Positions 1 to 7,782 are shown, counted from the stretch's first letter. The stretch is 64,000 bases of DNA from Paenibacillus radicis (ex Gao et al. 2016) (GCF_014641555.1 NZ_BMHY01000001.1:1089678-1153677); one strand, 5' to 3'. Program-made: numbers and translations. The notes: a model not told the origin generated them from the sequence alone.

Positions 1-1224
1 TATAGCTTCAGTGAACGTCAAGCGGATGCCATTCTGACTTTGCAGCTGTATCGCCTGACTAACCTGGAGATTACGTCGCTGGAGAAAGAGCTCAAGGAAA
101 TGATGAAGAAGATCGCTTACTTGCGTTCGATCCTCGACAGCGAGAAGAAGCTGCTATCGGTCATCAAGGAAGAGCTGGTTGAAATCCGCGATAAATACGG
201 CATCGACCGCCGCAGCGAAATTCGCGGGGAAGTCGAAGAGCTTAAGGTGAATCTGGAAGTGCTTGTGACACCAGAGGATGTACTGGTAACGCTTAGCCGC
301 GAGGGCTACATGAAGCGGACGAGCATGCTGTCCTTCACGCGCTCCGGGGGTGAGCTGGATAACGCCGGAGTGAAGGAAGGCGACTTGATCAGCAGCTTGT
401 ACGAAGTCAATACGATCGACAACCTGCTGCTGTTTACCCGGAAAGGCCAGTATTATATGCTGCCTGTCCATCAAATTCCGGAGTTCAAATGGAAGGACAC
501 GGGTACTGCAATCGTCAATATCGTACCGATCCCGAAAGATGATTCCGTCATCAGTATTATTCCGGTCAAGGATTTCAACGCTTCTGAGGTGTCCCTCGTC
601 TTCGTAACGAAGCGCGGACAGGTTAAGCGTACGGAGCTTAAGGAATATATGACGACGCGCTCTACGGCGATTACAGCCTGTAAGGTAGCGGATGGCGATG
701 AAATTATTCGCGTTGGAGTCAGCGACAGTTCACAGCAGCTGCTGCTGGTCAGCAAGCAAGGGATGAGCATTCGCTTCACAGAAAGCGAAGTTAACCCGAT
801 GGGACGTGTGGCGGCAGGCGTTCGCGGCATGCAGCTTAAGGATGATGACGAACTTGTTGCGGCGGAATGGGTCGCAGACGATGAAGGCGAACTGCTCGTC
901 GTAACTGATATTGGCTATGCCAAACGGACGCTGCTGCTCGATTATCCGGTCCAGGGCCGGGGCGGCAAAGGCGTACAGACTTTTGAATTCAAAGAAGGCA
1001 AACGAGTGAAGCCAAACGGCGATGTGCTCGTTGCCGCATTGTATTGCAAGGAAGCATCCGATATTATTGCGCTGACGACATCTGGCGCACATCTATCGGC
1101 CTCCACAGAGAAAGCACCGATCGAAGACCGTAAATCAATCGGAAAGCTGCTTGTGCCGGTAGAGAAGAACGACACGATCGCTTCGATCATTATTCGTCCG
1201 GCGCTCTCGTCCCATCAATCGTAA
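1..1224 (+). CDS. parC: DNA topoisomerase IV subunit A, C-terminal part (5' end outside window)
   Basis: Type IIA topoisomerase A subunit, the partner of ParE in chromosome decatenation. The reading frame is open from base 1 with no start, so only about 407 C-terminal residues are present. They begin in the motif FSERQADAILTLQLYRLTNL at the end of the breakage-reunion domain; this wording is typical of Gram-positive ParC rather than GyrA. A charged coiled-coil stretch follows (about residues 20-70 of the fragment), then repeated beta-pinwheel blades with the signature GYMKRT, GQYYML, GQVKRT, GMSIRF and GYAKRT. The last blade has QGRGGKG, a degenerate GyrA-box-like sequence. The gene ends with TAA and overlaps the tail of a small convergent gene by 10 bp. 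GyrA is the only serious alternative and fits the first motif less well. Confidence 0.9.
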   Translation, partial: YSFSERQADAILTLQLYRLTNLEITSLEKELKEMMKKIAYLRSILDSEKKLLSVIKEELVEIRDKYGIDRRSEIRGEVEELKVNLEVLVTPEDVLVTLSREGYMKRTSMLSFTRSGGELDNAGVKEGDLISSLYEVNTIDNLLLFTRKGQYYMLPVHQIPEFKWKDTGTAIVNIVPIPKDDSVISIIPVKDFNASEVSLVFVTKRGQVKRTELKEYMTTRSTAITACKVADGDEIIRVGVSDSSQQLLLVSKQGMSIRFTESEVNPMGRVAAGVRGMQLKDDDELVAAEWVADDEGELLVVTDIGYAKRTLLLDYPVQGRGGKGVQTFEFKEGKRVKPNGDVLVAALYCKEASDIIALTTSGAHLSASTEKAPIEDRKSIGKLLVPVEKNDTIASIIIRPALSSHQS

Positions 1225-1382
1225 GGACGGTTCGGCGGATCGAAGCGCTCGATCAATTTGACCATCGCGTCAAGCATGACCCACAATGGCACCAGCTCAT
1301 CCGGGCGGTCCAGCCATTGTGGGTCTTTTATGATGCCATAAGCTTTTATTTTCCGAATGATTTCCGCTTTGTGCTCTTCCAT
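1215..1382 (-). CDS. small hypothetical protein, 55 aa
   Basis: A complete short reading frame starts at ATG (1382) behind a good ribosome site (GGAG, seven bases upstream) and encodes 55 residues, MEEHKAEIIRKIKAYGIIKD through to NRPYD. The composition is that of a real soluble helical protein: amphipathic start, a DPQWLDRPDEL turn and a second helix VPLWVMLDAMVKLIERF. It runs convergently into parC and overlaps its stop by 10 bp. I do not recognise a named family. The intact frame, ribosome site and protein-like composition support it as a gene; function unknown. Confidence 0.6.
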   Translation of the reverse strand: MEEHKAEIIRKIKAYGIIKDPQWLDRPDELVPLWVMLDAMVKLIERFDPPNRPYD

Positions 1383-1484
1383 GGGATCACTCCTTCAATC
1401 CGGCATTAGGCAATACATTGACAAATAGGGAGATCGCCTATGCTCATTGTATGTCTAGTCTTGTCAAAACGTTCGGAACTATCG

Positions 1485-1510
1485 CGATTAATGACTCAAA
1501 TTATTAATCG
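1485..1510. promoter_or_regulatory. inverted repeat CGATTAAT-N10-ATTAATCG, possible MarR operator
   Basis: Perfect 8-bp arms (1485-1492 and 1503-1510) lie just upstream of an extended -10 promoter for the marR-like gene. AT-rich palindromes in this position are typical autoregulatory sites of MarR dimers. Assignment to this regulator is inference. Confidence 0.4.
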
Positions 1511-1538
1511 GGTTAACCTTTTATTCGACATTGCCGTT

Positions 1539-1547
1539 TGGTATAAT
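1539..1547 (+). promoter_or_regulatory. extended -10 promoter (TGNTATAAT) of the MarR-family gene
   Basis: TG at 1539-1540, one base, then consensus TATAAT at 1542-1547; no good -35 is present, as is common with extended -10 boxes. A transcript starting near 1554 excludes the TTG at 1531 as start and supports ATG 1588. Confidence 0.5.
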
Positions 1548-1587
1548 TGGTAATAAGGAGAAAATCGGACAGGAAGCGGGTGTCGGT

Positions 1588-1992
1588 ATGGTTTCTGAAG
1601 AATTTACTCGATTATGGACGAAGTTGACGAGAGAGTGGAAGATGAGTCTGGAAGAAGGGTTGGCCCCTTTGACGGAAGGCCAGCTTAACGTGCTCGAACT
1701 GATGCTGCAATTTGAGCCGATGAAGCCATCCGATTTGCTGCAGCATTTGTCCACGACGCCAGCGGCAATTACGACGCTGCTTGACCGGATGGAGCGCAAT
1801 GAGCTGATCGTGCGTACACGGGACGACAATGACCGCAGAATCGTGTGGGTATCTGTGTCGGAGAAGGGACAAGCCGAGGCAGAGCGGGGCAGAGAAATCC
1901 GCTCGAAGCTGTTTGAGGAATCGCTGGACCGGATATCGGCCCACAATCAGCAGCTGCTCGTTTATTTGCTGGGCAAAGTGGCAAACGCATAA
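1588..1992 (+). CDS. MarR family transcriptional regulator
   Basis: A 134-residue winged-helix repressor of the MarR family. The start is placed at ATG 1588 (MVSEEFTRLW) because a TATAAT box at 1542-1547 lies inside the longer frame and an AGGA-type ribosome site precedes this ATG. The DNA-binding core is visible in order: LTEGQLNVLELM, then MKPSDLLQHLSTTPAAITTLLDRME (recognition helix) and the wing NELIVRTRDDNDRRIVWVSVSEKG with the conserved D-x-R-R. The gene stands alone between parC and a convergent operon. The ligand cannot be read. The palindrome at 1485-1510 is a plausible autoregulatory operator. Family assignment is firm; target unknown. Confidence 0.85.
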   Translation: MVSEEFTRLWTKLTREWKMSLEEGLAPLTEGQLNVLELMLQFEPMKPSDLLQHLSTTPAAITTLLDRMERNELIVRTRDDNDRRIVWVSVSEKGQAEAERGREIRSKLFEESLDRISAHNQQLLVYLLGKVANA

Positions 1993-2017
1993 AGGCAGCC
2001 AGAAGCTGCCTAAACCA

Positions 2018-2069
2018 AGCCGGCCACCCGGAATGCATCCCTGTTGGGCTGTATTCCGGGTGGCCGGCT
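2018..2069. terminator. strong bidirectional hairpin between convergent genes
   Basis: Perfect 17-bp arms (2018-2034 and 2053-2069; core GCCGGCCACCCGGAAT) with an 18-nt loop sit between the MarR gene and the convergent CapA-like gene, followed by a T-rich stretch on the + side. A shorter hairpin GGCAGC-N5-GCTGCC (1994-2010) precedes it. Confidence 0.6.
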
Positions 2070-2080
2070 GTTTAGAATTG

Positions 2081-3415
2081 TTATTTCATTGTGGAAAGCC
2101 GCTTTCTCAGCTGCTTCAGTGTATTCTCCATCGCATTGTAATCAGCGGTTGAAAGCAGGACATCTTTCGTTCCGGAGGCGAATGCCTCTAATGTCTGCTC
2201 CACCGGCAGAATGCGGTAGCGATAGTTATTGTCCGGCTGATAGCGGTGGACCCATGTAGGAATGGCTTCTATTTCGCCAAACTGAATCGTATGATCGGCG
2301 ATATTTTTACGAATAAGAACTTTATAAATAATGCCGTAATCTTTCGTGTCGTCGCGCTGATTAGAGATGAAATTGCCCATAGAATAAATGATGAGTCCTT
2401 GTCTAGTCTTGCCTGCTTCATCGGTCGTTTCCAGCACCTCGTAAGGCTGGATGACATGAGGGTGGGAACCGGCTATAATGTCCGCGCCCGCGGCTACAAG
2501 CTTGCGAGCCAGCCGTTTTTGCTCATCGTTAGGCTGCGTTTGGTACTCGATGCCGAAGTGGAGTGCTATTGTGACGAAATCGGCGCCCGCCGCTTTCGTT
2601 TTTGCGATGTCCGCCACCATCTTCTTCTCATCAATTAGCGATACCATATAAGGTTTCCCTTGCGGCAGCGGGATGCCGTTCGTACCGTATGTATAAGAGA
2701 GCAGCCCCATCTTGATGCCATTCTTCTCGATGATCACATTTTTGTCAGCCTCTGCTTGAGAAGCAGCCGTTCCTTTGATCGCGAACTTGTATTTCTTTAA
2801 GTTGTCCAGAGTTCGCAGCAGCCCTTTACCGCCCTTATCGAGCGAGTGATTGTTCGCTGTCGTCAAAATGTTAAAGCCTGCGTACTCCAGCGCATCCAGC
2901 AGCTCGACTGGTGAATTAAAGCTTGGGTAGCCGGTATAGCCGTAAGAGCTTCCCGCCACCGGAGTTTCCAGATTGGCCAGCACCCAATCGCCTTGTGATA
3001 GAATCGGCTTCACTTCTGTGAAATAAGAATTGAAATTATAGGTTTTGGTCTTGGCATCGTAAGCCCCGGGAACTTGCGGTTTATGCATCATAACATCGCC
3101 GACTGCAACCCATTCCGCTTCAATAAATGCTGGCTCTGGTGAAGGAGATGGAGAAGGAGAAACGGACGGTGATGGAGATGGTGTTACGGTGGGTGGAGGG
3201 GTTGCAGCAGCTTCAGGCTCCTGTATCCCTATCTTAGAAGTGGTATCTGGATGTTTGTCGCCAGGGGAAGCGGTTTCGGCTACTTGGCCGTTCGCAGGCT
3301 TGGCGGGTGTATCGTCCATCAGTGTAGCGATGATGATAAAAGAAACTCCTGCTGCCGCAAGGAGCAGGAGGATAAAGCTGAGAAAAACAGGTTTTCGTTG
3401 TCGCTTTCGGCGCAT
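2081..3415 (-). CDS. CapA family protein (PGA_cap metallophosphatase-like)
   Basis: About 444 residues. An N-terminal basic segment and one transmembrane helix (about residues 10-30) anchor the protein; a low-complexity linker of PSPSPS repeats follows (about 80-95), then an extracytoplasmic CapA/PGA_cap domain of the calcineurin-like phosphatase fold. Visible motifs are VGDVMMHKPQV (metal-binding D), LANLETPVAG, TTANNHSLDKGGKGL and AGSHPHVIQPYEV, all hallmarks of the family. CapA of Bacillus takes part in poly-gamma-glutamate synthesis or export, but no capB/capC is adjacent, so a cell-wall or polysaccharide role is equally possible. It is the last gene of a leftward operon and starts within a few bases of the RluA-type gene's stop. 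TTG codons at 3421 and 3418 are alternative starts sharing the AAGGAAGG ribosome site. Confidence 0.85.
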   Translation of the reverse strand: MRRKRQRKPVFLSFILLLLAAAGVSFIIIATLMDDTPAKPANGQVAETASPGDKHPDTTSKIGIQEPEAAATPPPTVTPSPSPSVSPSPSPSPEPAFIEAEWVAVGDVMMHKPQVPGAYDAKTKTYNFNSYFTEVKPILSQGDWVLANLETPVAGSSYGYTGYPSFNSPVELLDALEYAGFNILTTANNHSLDKGGKGLLRTLDNLKKYKFAIKGTAASQAEADKNVIIEKNGIKMGLLSYTYGTNGIPLPQGKPYMVSLIDEKKMVADIAKTKAAGADFVTIALHFGIEYQTQPNDEQKRLARKLVAAGADIIAGSHPHVIQPYEVLETTDEAGKTRQGLIIYSMGNFISNQRDDTKDYGIIYKVLIRKNIADHTIQFGEIEAIPTWVHRYQPDNNYRYRILPVEQTLEAFASGTKDVLLSTADYNAMENTLKQLRKRLSTMK

Positions 3416-3422
3416 CAACAAT

Positions 3423-4163
3423 TCATCCTTCCTTTATAAACCAATTGGCCGCTTGCTCCAATTGGGAAGGTGTCCACCACGTCCATGCTGCCGAGCCGTA
3501 AGGAAGCGAGCGGAACAGCGTGCTTTCTTTGCTGACTGGATGAGGCACGGATATAGAGGTTGACCATAAAGCCGGGTCTGATACTCCGCTAGTAGCAGGG
3601 GCGCCATATTTGCGGTCTGCAACGAGCGGACAGCCGATATGGGCCATCTGAGCGCGAATTTGATGCGGTCTGCCCGTATGCAGGCGGATTGCAACAAGCG
3701 AGCGGCTGCCTTGACTGGCGACGACGGCGTAGTCCAGAATCGCTTCTTTCGCTTCAGCGGCAGGGGCGTCAAATACGGTCACCTGATTGCGTTTTGCGTC
3801 TTTGCGGATATAATGGCGCAGCTGCGCCTCAGCGGCAGCAGGAACCCCATGCACGACGCACATATAGGTTTTGCCGAAGCTGCGGTTGCGCACCGATTCG
3901 GACAATCGTGATGCGCCTTTGGAAGTTTTGGCAAAAACCATGACACCGCCAACTTGCCGGTCCAGCCGATGAACTAGGCCGAGAAACACATTCCCCGGCT
4001 TGTTATGGCGTTCTTTCAAGTCTTCCTTAATGAGCGTCAGCATGTCCGGGTCGCCAGACTCGTCTTCCTGAGAAGGGATGCCGGGCGGCTTCACGACCGC
4101 GATCATGTGGTTATCCTCATAAAGAACCTCTATGGATGGCAAAGGCGCTTTAGAGGCGGCCAT
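3423..4163 (-). CDS. RluA family pseudouridine synthase
   Basis: A 246-residue RNA pseudouridine synthase. Motifs: VLYEDNHMIAVVKPPGIPSQ (substrate-binding strand), then the catalytic loop GLVHRLDRQVGGVMVFAKT with the invariant Asp of HRLDR, and RLHTGRPHQIRAQMAHIGCP near the end. No N-terminal S4 domain is present, so it resembles the short RluA/YjbO-like proteins acting on rRNA or tRNA. The start is taken at ATG 4163, which overlaps the upstream stop (TAATG) and has a GGGAG ribosome site; this signals translational coupling to the methyltransferase gene, another RNA-modifying enzyme. The exact modified base cannot be deduced. Confidence 0.9.
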   Translation of the reverse strand: MAASKAPLPSIEVLYEDNHMIAVVKPPGIPSQEDESGDPDMLTLIKEDLKERHNKPGNVFLGLVHRLDRQVGGVMVFAKTSKGASRLSESVRNRSFGKTYMCVVHGVPAAAEAQLRHYIRKDAKRNQVTVFDAPAAEAKEAILDYAVVASQGSRSLVAIRLHTGRPHQIRAQMAHIGCPLVADRKYGAPATSGVSDPALWSTSISVPHPVSKESTLFRSLPYGSAAWTWWTPSQLEQAANWFIKEG

Positions 4164-5029
4164 TACTTCGACTCCCAGCGGCCTAGTATACCGCAAGGCA
4201 GATTCAGTCCGGATGCTGTAATCGGCAAGCCGATTTCACCGCAGTTAATGTCTCCGCCGTATTTGCCCTTCATCGTCATATGAAGCAGGTTGTGCAGAAC
4301 GGAGGGCGAAAGGCCTGTCGTGTAAGAGTTAATTAGCATAAAGAGAGGGTTGTCCGATAAAATCGACGTACAGAACTCAACGAACGGGTAGAGGTTCTCT
4401 TCCAGCTTCCACGTCTCGCCGTTAGGACCGCGGCCGTAAGAAGGAGGGTCCATAATGATTGCGTCATATTGGCGCCCGCGGCGCTGCTCGCGTTGCACGA
4501 ATTTGAAGACATCATCCGTAATGTAACGAATCGGGGCGCTCTCCAGGCCAGACAATTGGGCATTTTCCTTTGCCCATTGAACCATGCCTTTAGAAGCATC
4601 AACATGAACGACTTCGGCACCTGCTGCAGCAGCGGCTACTGTCGCTCCGCCGGAGTACGCGAATAGATTAAGGACGCGAATTGGACGTCCGGCGTTTTTA
4701 ATTTTGTCCATCATCCAGCTCCAGTTGACGGCCTGCTCGGGGAACAAGCCGGTATGCTTGAAGTTGGTCGGTTTAATGTGGAACTTCAGATCGCCATATG
4801 CAATTGTCCACCGTTCAGGCAGGCCGGGTTTGAATTGCCATTGGCCGCCGCCGGAGGAGCTGCGGTGATAGTGGCCGTCTGCTTGCTTCCACAAGCCGCT
4901 CTCATTGCTGATTGGCCAAATAATTTGCGGGTCGGGTCTGCGTAAAATATGGGAGCCCCAACGCTCGAGCTTGTCTCCCGCCCCTGTATCGATTAGCTCG
5001 TAATCATTCCATTTATCTGCAACGTACAT
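4163..5029 (-). CDS. class I SAM-dependent rRNA methyltransferase (RlmI/RlmK-like)
   Basis: A 288-residue Rossmann-fold methyltransferase. The SAM-binding motif I is RVLNLFAYSGGATVAAAAAG, followed by the acidic end of beta 2 (VVHVDASKGMVQWAKENA), and the catalytic-type motif IIMDPPSYGRG; DPPSYGRG is characteristic of 23S rRNA m5C/m7G methyltransferases of the RlmI/RlmK group. The N-terminal third resembles the substrate-side domain of these enzymes without a PUA domain. ATG 5029 is chosen because GGAAGG lies 12 bases upstream; the longer frame to 5056 starts upstream of that site. It is the first gene of the leftward operon with an RluA-type enzyme and CapA-like protein, driven by a promoter at 5086-5114. 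The rRNA target is not determinable. Confidence 0.85.
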   Translation of the reverse strand: MYVADKWNDYELIDTGAGDKLERWGSHILRRPDPQIIWPISNESGLWKQADGHYHRSSSGGGQWQFKPGLPERWTIAYGDLKFHIKPTNFKHTGLFPEQAVNWSWMMDKIKNAGRPIRVLNLFAYSGGATVAAAAAGAEVVHVDASKGMVQWAKENAQLSGLESAPIRYITDDVFKFVQREQRRGRQYDAIIMDPPSYGRGPNGETWKLEENLYPFVEFCTSILSDNPLFMLINSYTTGLSPSVLHNLLHMTMKGKYGGDINCGEIGLPITASGLNLPCGILGRWESK

Positions 5030-5085
5030 GAATATAGCAATCCTTCCTAAATGCAATTTTTGTATTATAATGAGGTCATCAGATA

Positions 5086-5114
5086 ATTATAGCGAAGGTG
5101 GAAGGATGAATCAA
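5086..5114 (-). promoter_or_regulatory. sigma-A promoter of the methyltransferase-RluA-CapA operon
   Basis: On the minus strand TTGATT (5114-5109), a 17-bp spacer and consensus TATAAT (5091-5086), 57 bp upstream of the start codon. Confidence 0.6.
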
Positions 5115-5218
5115 TTGAAAGCAGGCATTTCATCACAAATTACATAGGCTTTTTGGGTGGAGAATCGTACGTACCGTTTCGGGTAAGGGGAGCTTGAGCT
5201 GAAGAGGAAATAATACTT

Positions 5219-5233
5219 GATACAAATTGTATC
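5219..5233. promoter_or_regulatory. 15-bp palindrome GATACAAATTGTATC (XRE operator copy 2)
   Basis: Perfect 7+1+7 palindrome located beyond the 3' end of the XRE regulator. It differs by one base from the copy in the regulator's own promoter (5678-5692), so the same protein probably binds both. Confidence 0.55.
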
Positions 5234-5294
5234 TAAATAGGCGGAAGTATTGGTTGAGGAACGCCCAGGAAGCCGTGTCGGCTGGCGACAACGG

Positions 5295-5627
5295 CTATTC
5301 GGCCTCGCGGATGACGTCCATCATTTTATCAATCGACTGCTTGCGTTTCGTGTGGTCCATGTTGTTCAATAGACGAATGATTTCAATTGTATCCGCCGGA
5401 GCTGCATGGTTCTGGTTCTCGCGGGAATCGCCATGTATAATATAGTCTGTCGTCACATGGAAAAAGCCTGCAAGTTTGATCAACGTATCGTAAACGGGCT
5501 GCCGATTGTTGATCTCATAATGACTGTAGGCGGAACGGGTAATACCGATAATACGGGCAACGGCTTCTTGCGACAAACAATTGCGAATGCGAAGCTCCCT
5601 TAAGCGATCTCCCATCGTCGTGGTCAT
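5295..5627 (-). CDS. XRE family transcriptional regulator
   Basis: A 110-residue Cro/C1-type helix-turn-helix protein. The HTH spans about residues 7-62: LRELRIRNCLSQEAVARIIG, ITRSAYSHYEINNRQP, TLIKLAGFFHVTTDYIIHG. The last 45 residues are a short helical tail rich in charged residues, likely for dimerisation, with no peptidase or sensor domain. The promoter has TTGACA (5700-5695) and ATAAAT (5677-5672), and the 17-bp spacer between them contains the palindrome GATACGAATTGTATC; a matching palindrome lies past the gene's 3' end. This argues for tight negative autoregulation. It is divergent from a 62-aa zinc-ribbon-like gene whose promoter overlaps the same operator. It resembles small phage-type repressors, but no phage genes are present. 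Confidence 0.88.
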   Translation of the reverse strand: MTTTMGDRLRELRIRNCLSQEAVARIIGITRSAYSHYEINNRQPVYDTLIKLAGFFHVTTDYIIHGDSRENQNHAAPADTIEIIRLLNNMDHTKRKQSIDKMMDVIREAE

Positions 5628-5671
5628 TTTCCCATAGCCCCTTACGTTTTTTAATACACCTACTATTAGTA

Positions 5672-5714
5672 ATTTATGATACGAATTGTATCGTTGTCAA
5701 GCGTTATCTAAAAT
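5672..5714. promoter_or_regulatory. divergent promoters overlapping an XRE operator
   Basis: Minus strand: TTGACA (5700-5695), 17 bp, ATAAAT (5677-5672), for the XRE gene. Plus strand: TTGTAT (5686-5691), 17 bp, TAAAAT (5709-5714), for the 62-aa gene. The palindrome GATACGAATTGTATC (5678-5692) fills most of the first spacer and covers the -35 of the second, so one bound dimer would block both. Confidence 0.6.
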
Positions 5715-5740
5715 TATGACTAAGAAATGAGGTTTTTTTA

Positions 5741-5929
5741 ATGGTTATGAACTTTGAATGTGAATGCGGCAATCGTACGGGATTGTTCGCGACGGGAGAC
5801 CAGGATGAGAGCGGAAGAGAATTTTTGGAGCTGGAGGATGATGATAGTATGACTTATATCATTGGAGAAAACAGTGTTCTGTTCAAATGTAAATTTTGCG
5901 GCTATACCTACCGGCTGGACAAGCTGTAG
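5741..5929 (+). CDS. small zinc-ribbon-like hypothetical protein, 62 aa
   Basis: A 62-residue acidic protein with an N-terminal CECGN and a C-terminal CKFCGYTYRLDKL, that is, two paired-cysteine knuckles (C-x-C and C-x2-C) about 42 residues apart, the layout of a small zinc ribbon. The centre is acidic (GDQDESGREFLELEDDDS). The start has a GAGG ribosome site nine bases upstream; ATG 5747 is an alternative. It is divergent from the XRE regulator and shares the operator with it, so it may be a target. I do not recognise a named family; a metal-binding adaptor role would be guesswork. Confidence 0.65.
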   Translation: MVMNFECECGNRTGLFATGDQDESGREFLELEDDDSMTYIIGENSVLFKCKFCGYTYRLDKL

Positions 5930-5947
5930 ATTAAAAGGTGAAAAGTG

Positions 5948-5998
5948 AACAGGCTTGGACCGATCGGTATTGATCTGTGCCCAAGCCTGTTTGTTTAT
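5948..5998 (+). terminator. intrinsic terminator
   Basis: Arms AACAGGCTTGG (5948-5958) and CCAAGCCTGTT (5981-5991) followed by a T-rich tail; it separates the 62-aa gene from the convergent MFS gene and could serve both. Confidence 0.65.
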
Positions 5999-6020
5999 TT
6001 TACATTGTGAATCCTAACCG

Positions 6021-7259
6021 CTATGATTTAGCAACTGCATTGGAACGGCTGCTATTCTTGCTTTTCCGGCTCAATATATGTTGAATGGAGTAGACGATAA
6101 GGAAGAGAACCATCACGCAAGCGGCGTATCTGTACATCATCGAATAGCTGGTAGCCGAGGCGATAATGCCAAGCAGCATAGAACCGGCAGCAACGCCAAA
6201 GTCCGTTGAATTGTAATAAAGGCTGTTAGCCGTACCGTGGCGCTCTGGTGAAGCTTCGCGCAGCATCCAAGCTTGTGTGGTCGGCTGGATTGCGCCAAAG
6301 CCAAGGCCGTAGAGCAGGGCGGATACGATAACGAGCGGCATCGAATTGGCATAGGAAAGAATGAGCATACTTGCGATGATGATAATGGCGCCGGGTATCA
6401 GTACGAGGGCTGGACCCCTGCGATCGAATATACGGCCCGAAATCGGGCGGATAATGAGCACCGTACATGCGATGAACAGAAAAAATAAACCGATTCCGTC
6501 CAATTTCTTTTCTTGGCCGAACAGCGCCAAAAAACCAAGAAGTCCGCCGTAGGAAACCGACATGAGCATGTTCAGTAAAGCAGGTACGAGCATGTTGCCC
6601 TGTCTATCTTTGCTGCCGTCGCTGCTTATCGCAGCTGTGGCCTTGCGTTGAGTTGATTTCGGCTTTTCTGACTGTGCAGGAATGCTTCGTGTAAGGAGCA
6701 GCAGTGGAATAATAGCAAAGGCTGCAACAGTTCCAATCATCGAAAGAGTCTCAAACCCGTAGTTTTTAATGACAGATAAGCCGATCATTGGACCGATAGA
6801 CATCGCTAAGCTGGTCGATAGCCCGAAATAGCCGACACCTTCACCAAGCCGTTTGTGCGGGATGATTTGCGAGACGAGTGTAGGAAGCACCGTACTGGTC
6901 ATCCCGAAGCCGATGCCGAATAATACGCGCAGCACAAGAAGTTGGGTCATCGTAGCCGCATAGGGATACAGGAATGTAACGGTGGCCGCCAGTACGATCC
7001 CGAAGAGCAAAATCGTATTGCGGTGTATGAAGCGCAGCAGGCTAGCCGTTGCAAAGCGAGTAGCAATGGCGGACAATGCAAACAAGCTGGTCACTAGACT
7101 GACTGTGAAGTTTCCGGGATGAAATTGCTCCTTGGCATAAGCCGGAAAGGGAGACAGCAGCATTTGCAAGCTTAGAAACAACAATAAGTAGCTGACGGTC
7201 AGCATAATAAAGCTTTTCGTCCATAGTTTTTCCTGTTGTATGTTCATTGTGTCATTCAT
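6021..7259 (-). CDS. MFS transporter
   Basis: A 412-residue major facilitator superfamily permease with about 12 hydrophobic helices and a loop rich in Ser/Lys after TM6 (SEKPKSTQRKATAAISSDGSK). Typical elements are LVTSLFALSAIATRF, the motif-A-like GISGRIFDRRGP (seen as RPISGRIFDRRGPALV), and GLGFGAIQPTTQAWMLREASP, which resembles drug or metabolite exporters of the YfkF/YwoG type. The start is placed at ATG 7259, four bases after the stop of the marR gene, with AAGGAG seven bases upstream inside that gene; an upstream in-frame start lacks this signal. MarR-MFS operons commonly encode an efflux pump and its repressor; substrate unknown. Confidence 0.88.
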   Translation of the reverse strand: MNDTMNIQQEKLWTKSFIMLTVSYLLLFLSLQMLLSPFPAYAKEQFHPGNFTVSLVTSLFALSAIATRFATASLLRFIHRNTILLFGIVLAATVTFLYPYAATMTQLLVLRVLFGIGFGMTSTVLPTLVSQIIPHKRLGEGVGYFGLSTSLAMSIGPMIGLSVIKNYGFETLSMIGTVAAFAIIPLLLLTRSIPAQSEKPKSTQRKATAAISSDGSKDRQGNMLVPALLNMLMSVSYGGLLGFLALFGQEKKLDGIGLFFLFIACTVLIIRPISGRIFDRRGPALVLIPGAIIIIASMLILSYANSMPLVIVSALLYGLGFGAIQPTTQAWMLREASPERHGTANSLYYNSTDFGVAAGSMLLGIIASATSYSMMYRYAACVMVLFLIVYSIQHILSRKSKNSSRSNAVAKS

Positions 7260-7263
7260 TTCC

Positions 7264-7716
7264 TTACTCCTTTTCTTGCTCAAGCAAATTCGCTGCGTGA
7301 CTGCTGAGTTTGTTCAACATGTTGATCATGAGCGTGTACTCTTCATCCGTTAACACTTCCGATACGTCACGCAGTACTTGATACTCGATTGGCTCAATTT
7401 GATCAGCAGCTTGTATGCCAGCTTCGGTAATATGCACATGATAAGAACGGCGGTCGTTTTTGCCGATTTTTTTCGTCACATAACCTTTCGCTTCGAGCGA
7501 ATCCAAAATCCGGGTCGTCGTAGGTTTGTCCTTGCCTGATTTCTCTGCGATATCTTTTTGAATCATGCCATCTTGCTCTCTAATCCGATAAAGCACTGAC
7601 CACTGTTCTGGCGTCAGATCATAGGATTTAATGCGCGTCATGAACAATTGGTTCATCCTGCGGTACGATATTCCCATCACAAATCCGATGGAATGGTCTA
7701 ACCCTTTTTGCCGCAT
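7264..7716 (-). CDS. MarR family transcriptional regulator of the MFS exporter
   Basis: A 150-residue MarR protein. The winged helix is clear: LTPEQWSVLYRIREQDGMIQ, DIAEKSGKDKPTTTRILDSLE (recognition helix), and wing GYVTKKIGKNDRRSYHVHITEAG with conserved D-R-R. The C-terminal helix forms the dimer interface. It is first in an operon with the MFS transporter (four-base gap). Its promoter is TTGACA-17-TATAGT, and a palindrome TAGTTG-N6-CAACTA sits directly downstream of the -10, the expected place for an autorepressor to act. The effector is not known. Confidence 0.9.
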   Translation of the reverse strand: MRQKGLDHSIGFVMGISYRRMNQLFMTRIKSYDLTPEQWSVLYRIREQDGMIQKDIAEKSGKDKPTTTRILDSLEAKGYVTKKIGKNDRRSYHVHITEAGIQAADQIEPIEYQVLRDVSEVLTDEEYTLMINMLNKLSSHAANLLEQEKE

Positions 7717-7739
7717 CGTCTTTGCCTCCGTTTCTACAT

Positions 7740-7782
7740 TAGTTGCTTAAACAACTATAAGTGAGGCAACTTTATTTGTCAA
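7740..7782 (-). promoter_or_regulatory. promoter and MarR operator of the marR-MFS operon
   Basis: Minus strand TTGACA (7782-7777), 17 bp, TATAGT (7759-7754). The palindrome TAGTTGCTTAAACAACTA (7740-7757) overlaps the -10 and start site, an arrangement expected of MarR autorepression. Confidence 0.7.

Noticed and set aside
5061..5071. TATAAT on the + strand near 5066
   Set aside because: No -35 and no + strand gene follows; the leftward promoter at 5086-5114 explains the region better.
5106..5147. 13-codon leader-like peptide preceded by GGTGGAAGG
   Set aside because: The same bases form the well-spaced minus-strand promoter of the methyltransferase operon; no downstream + strand gene would use the leader.
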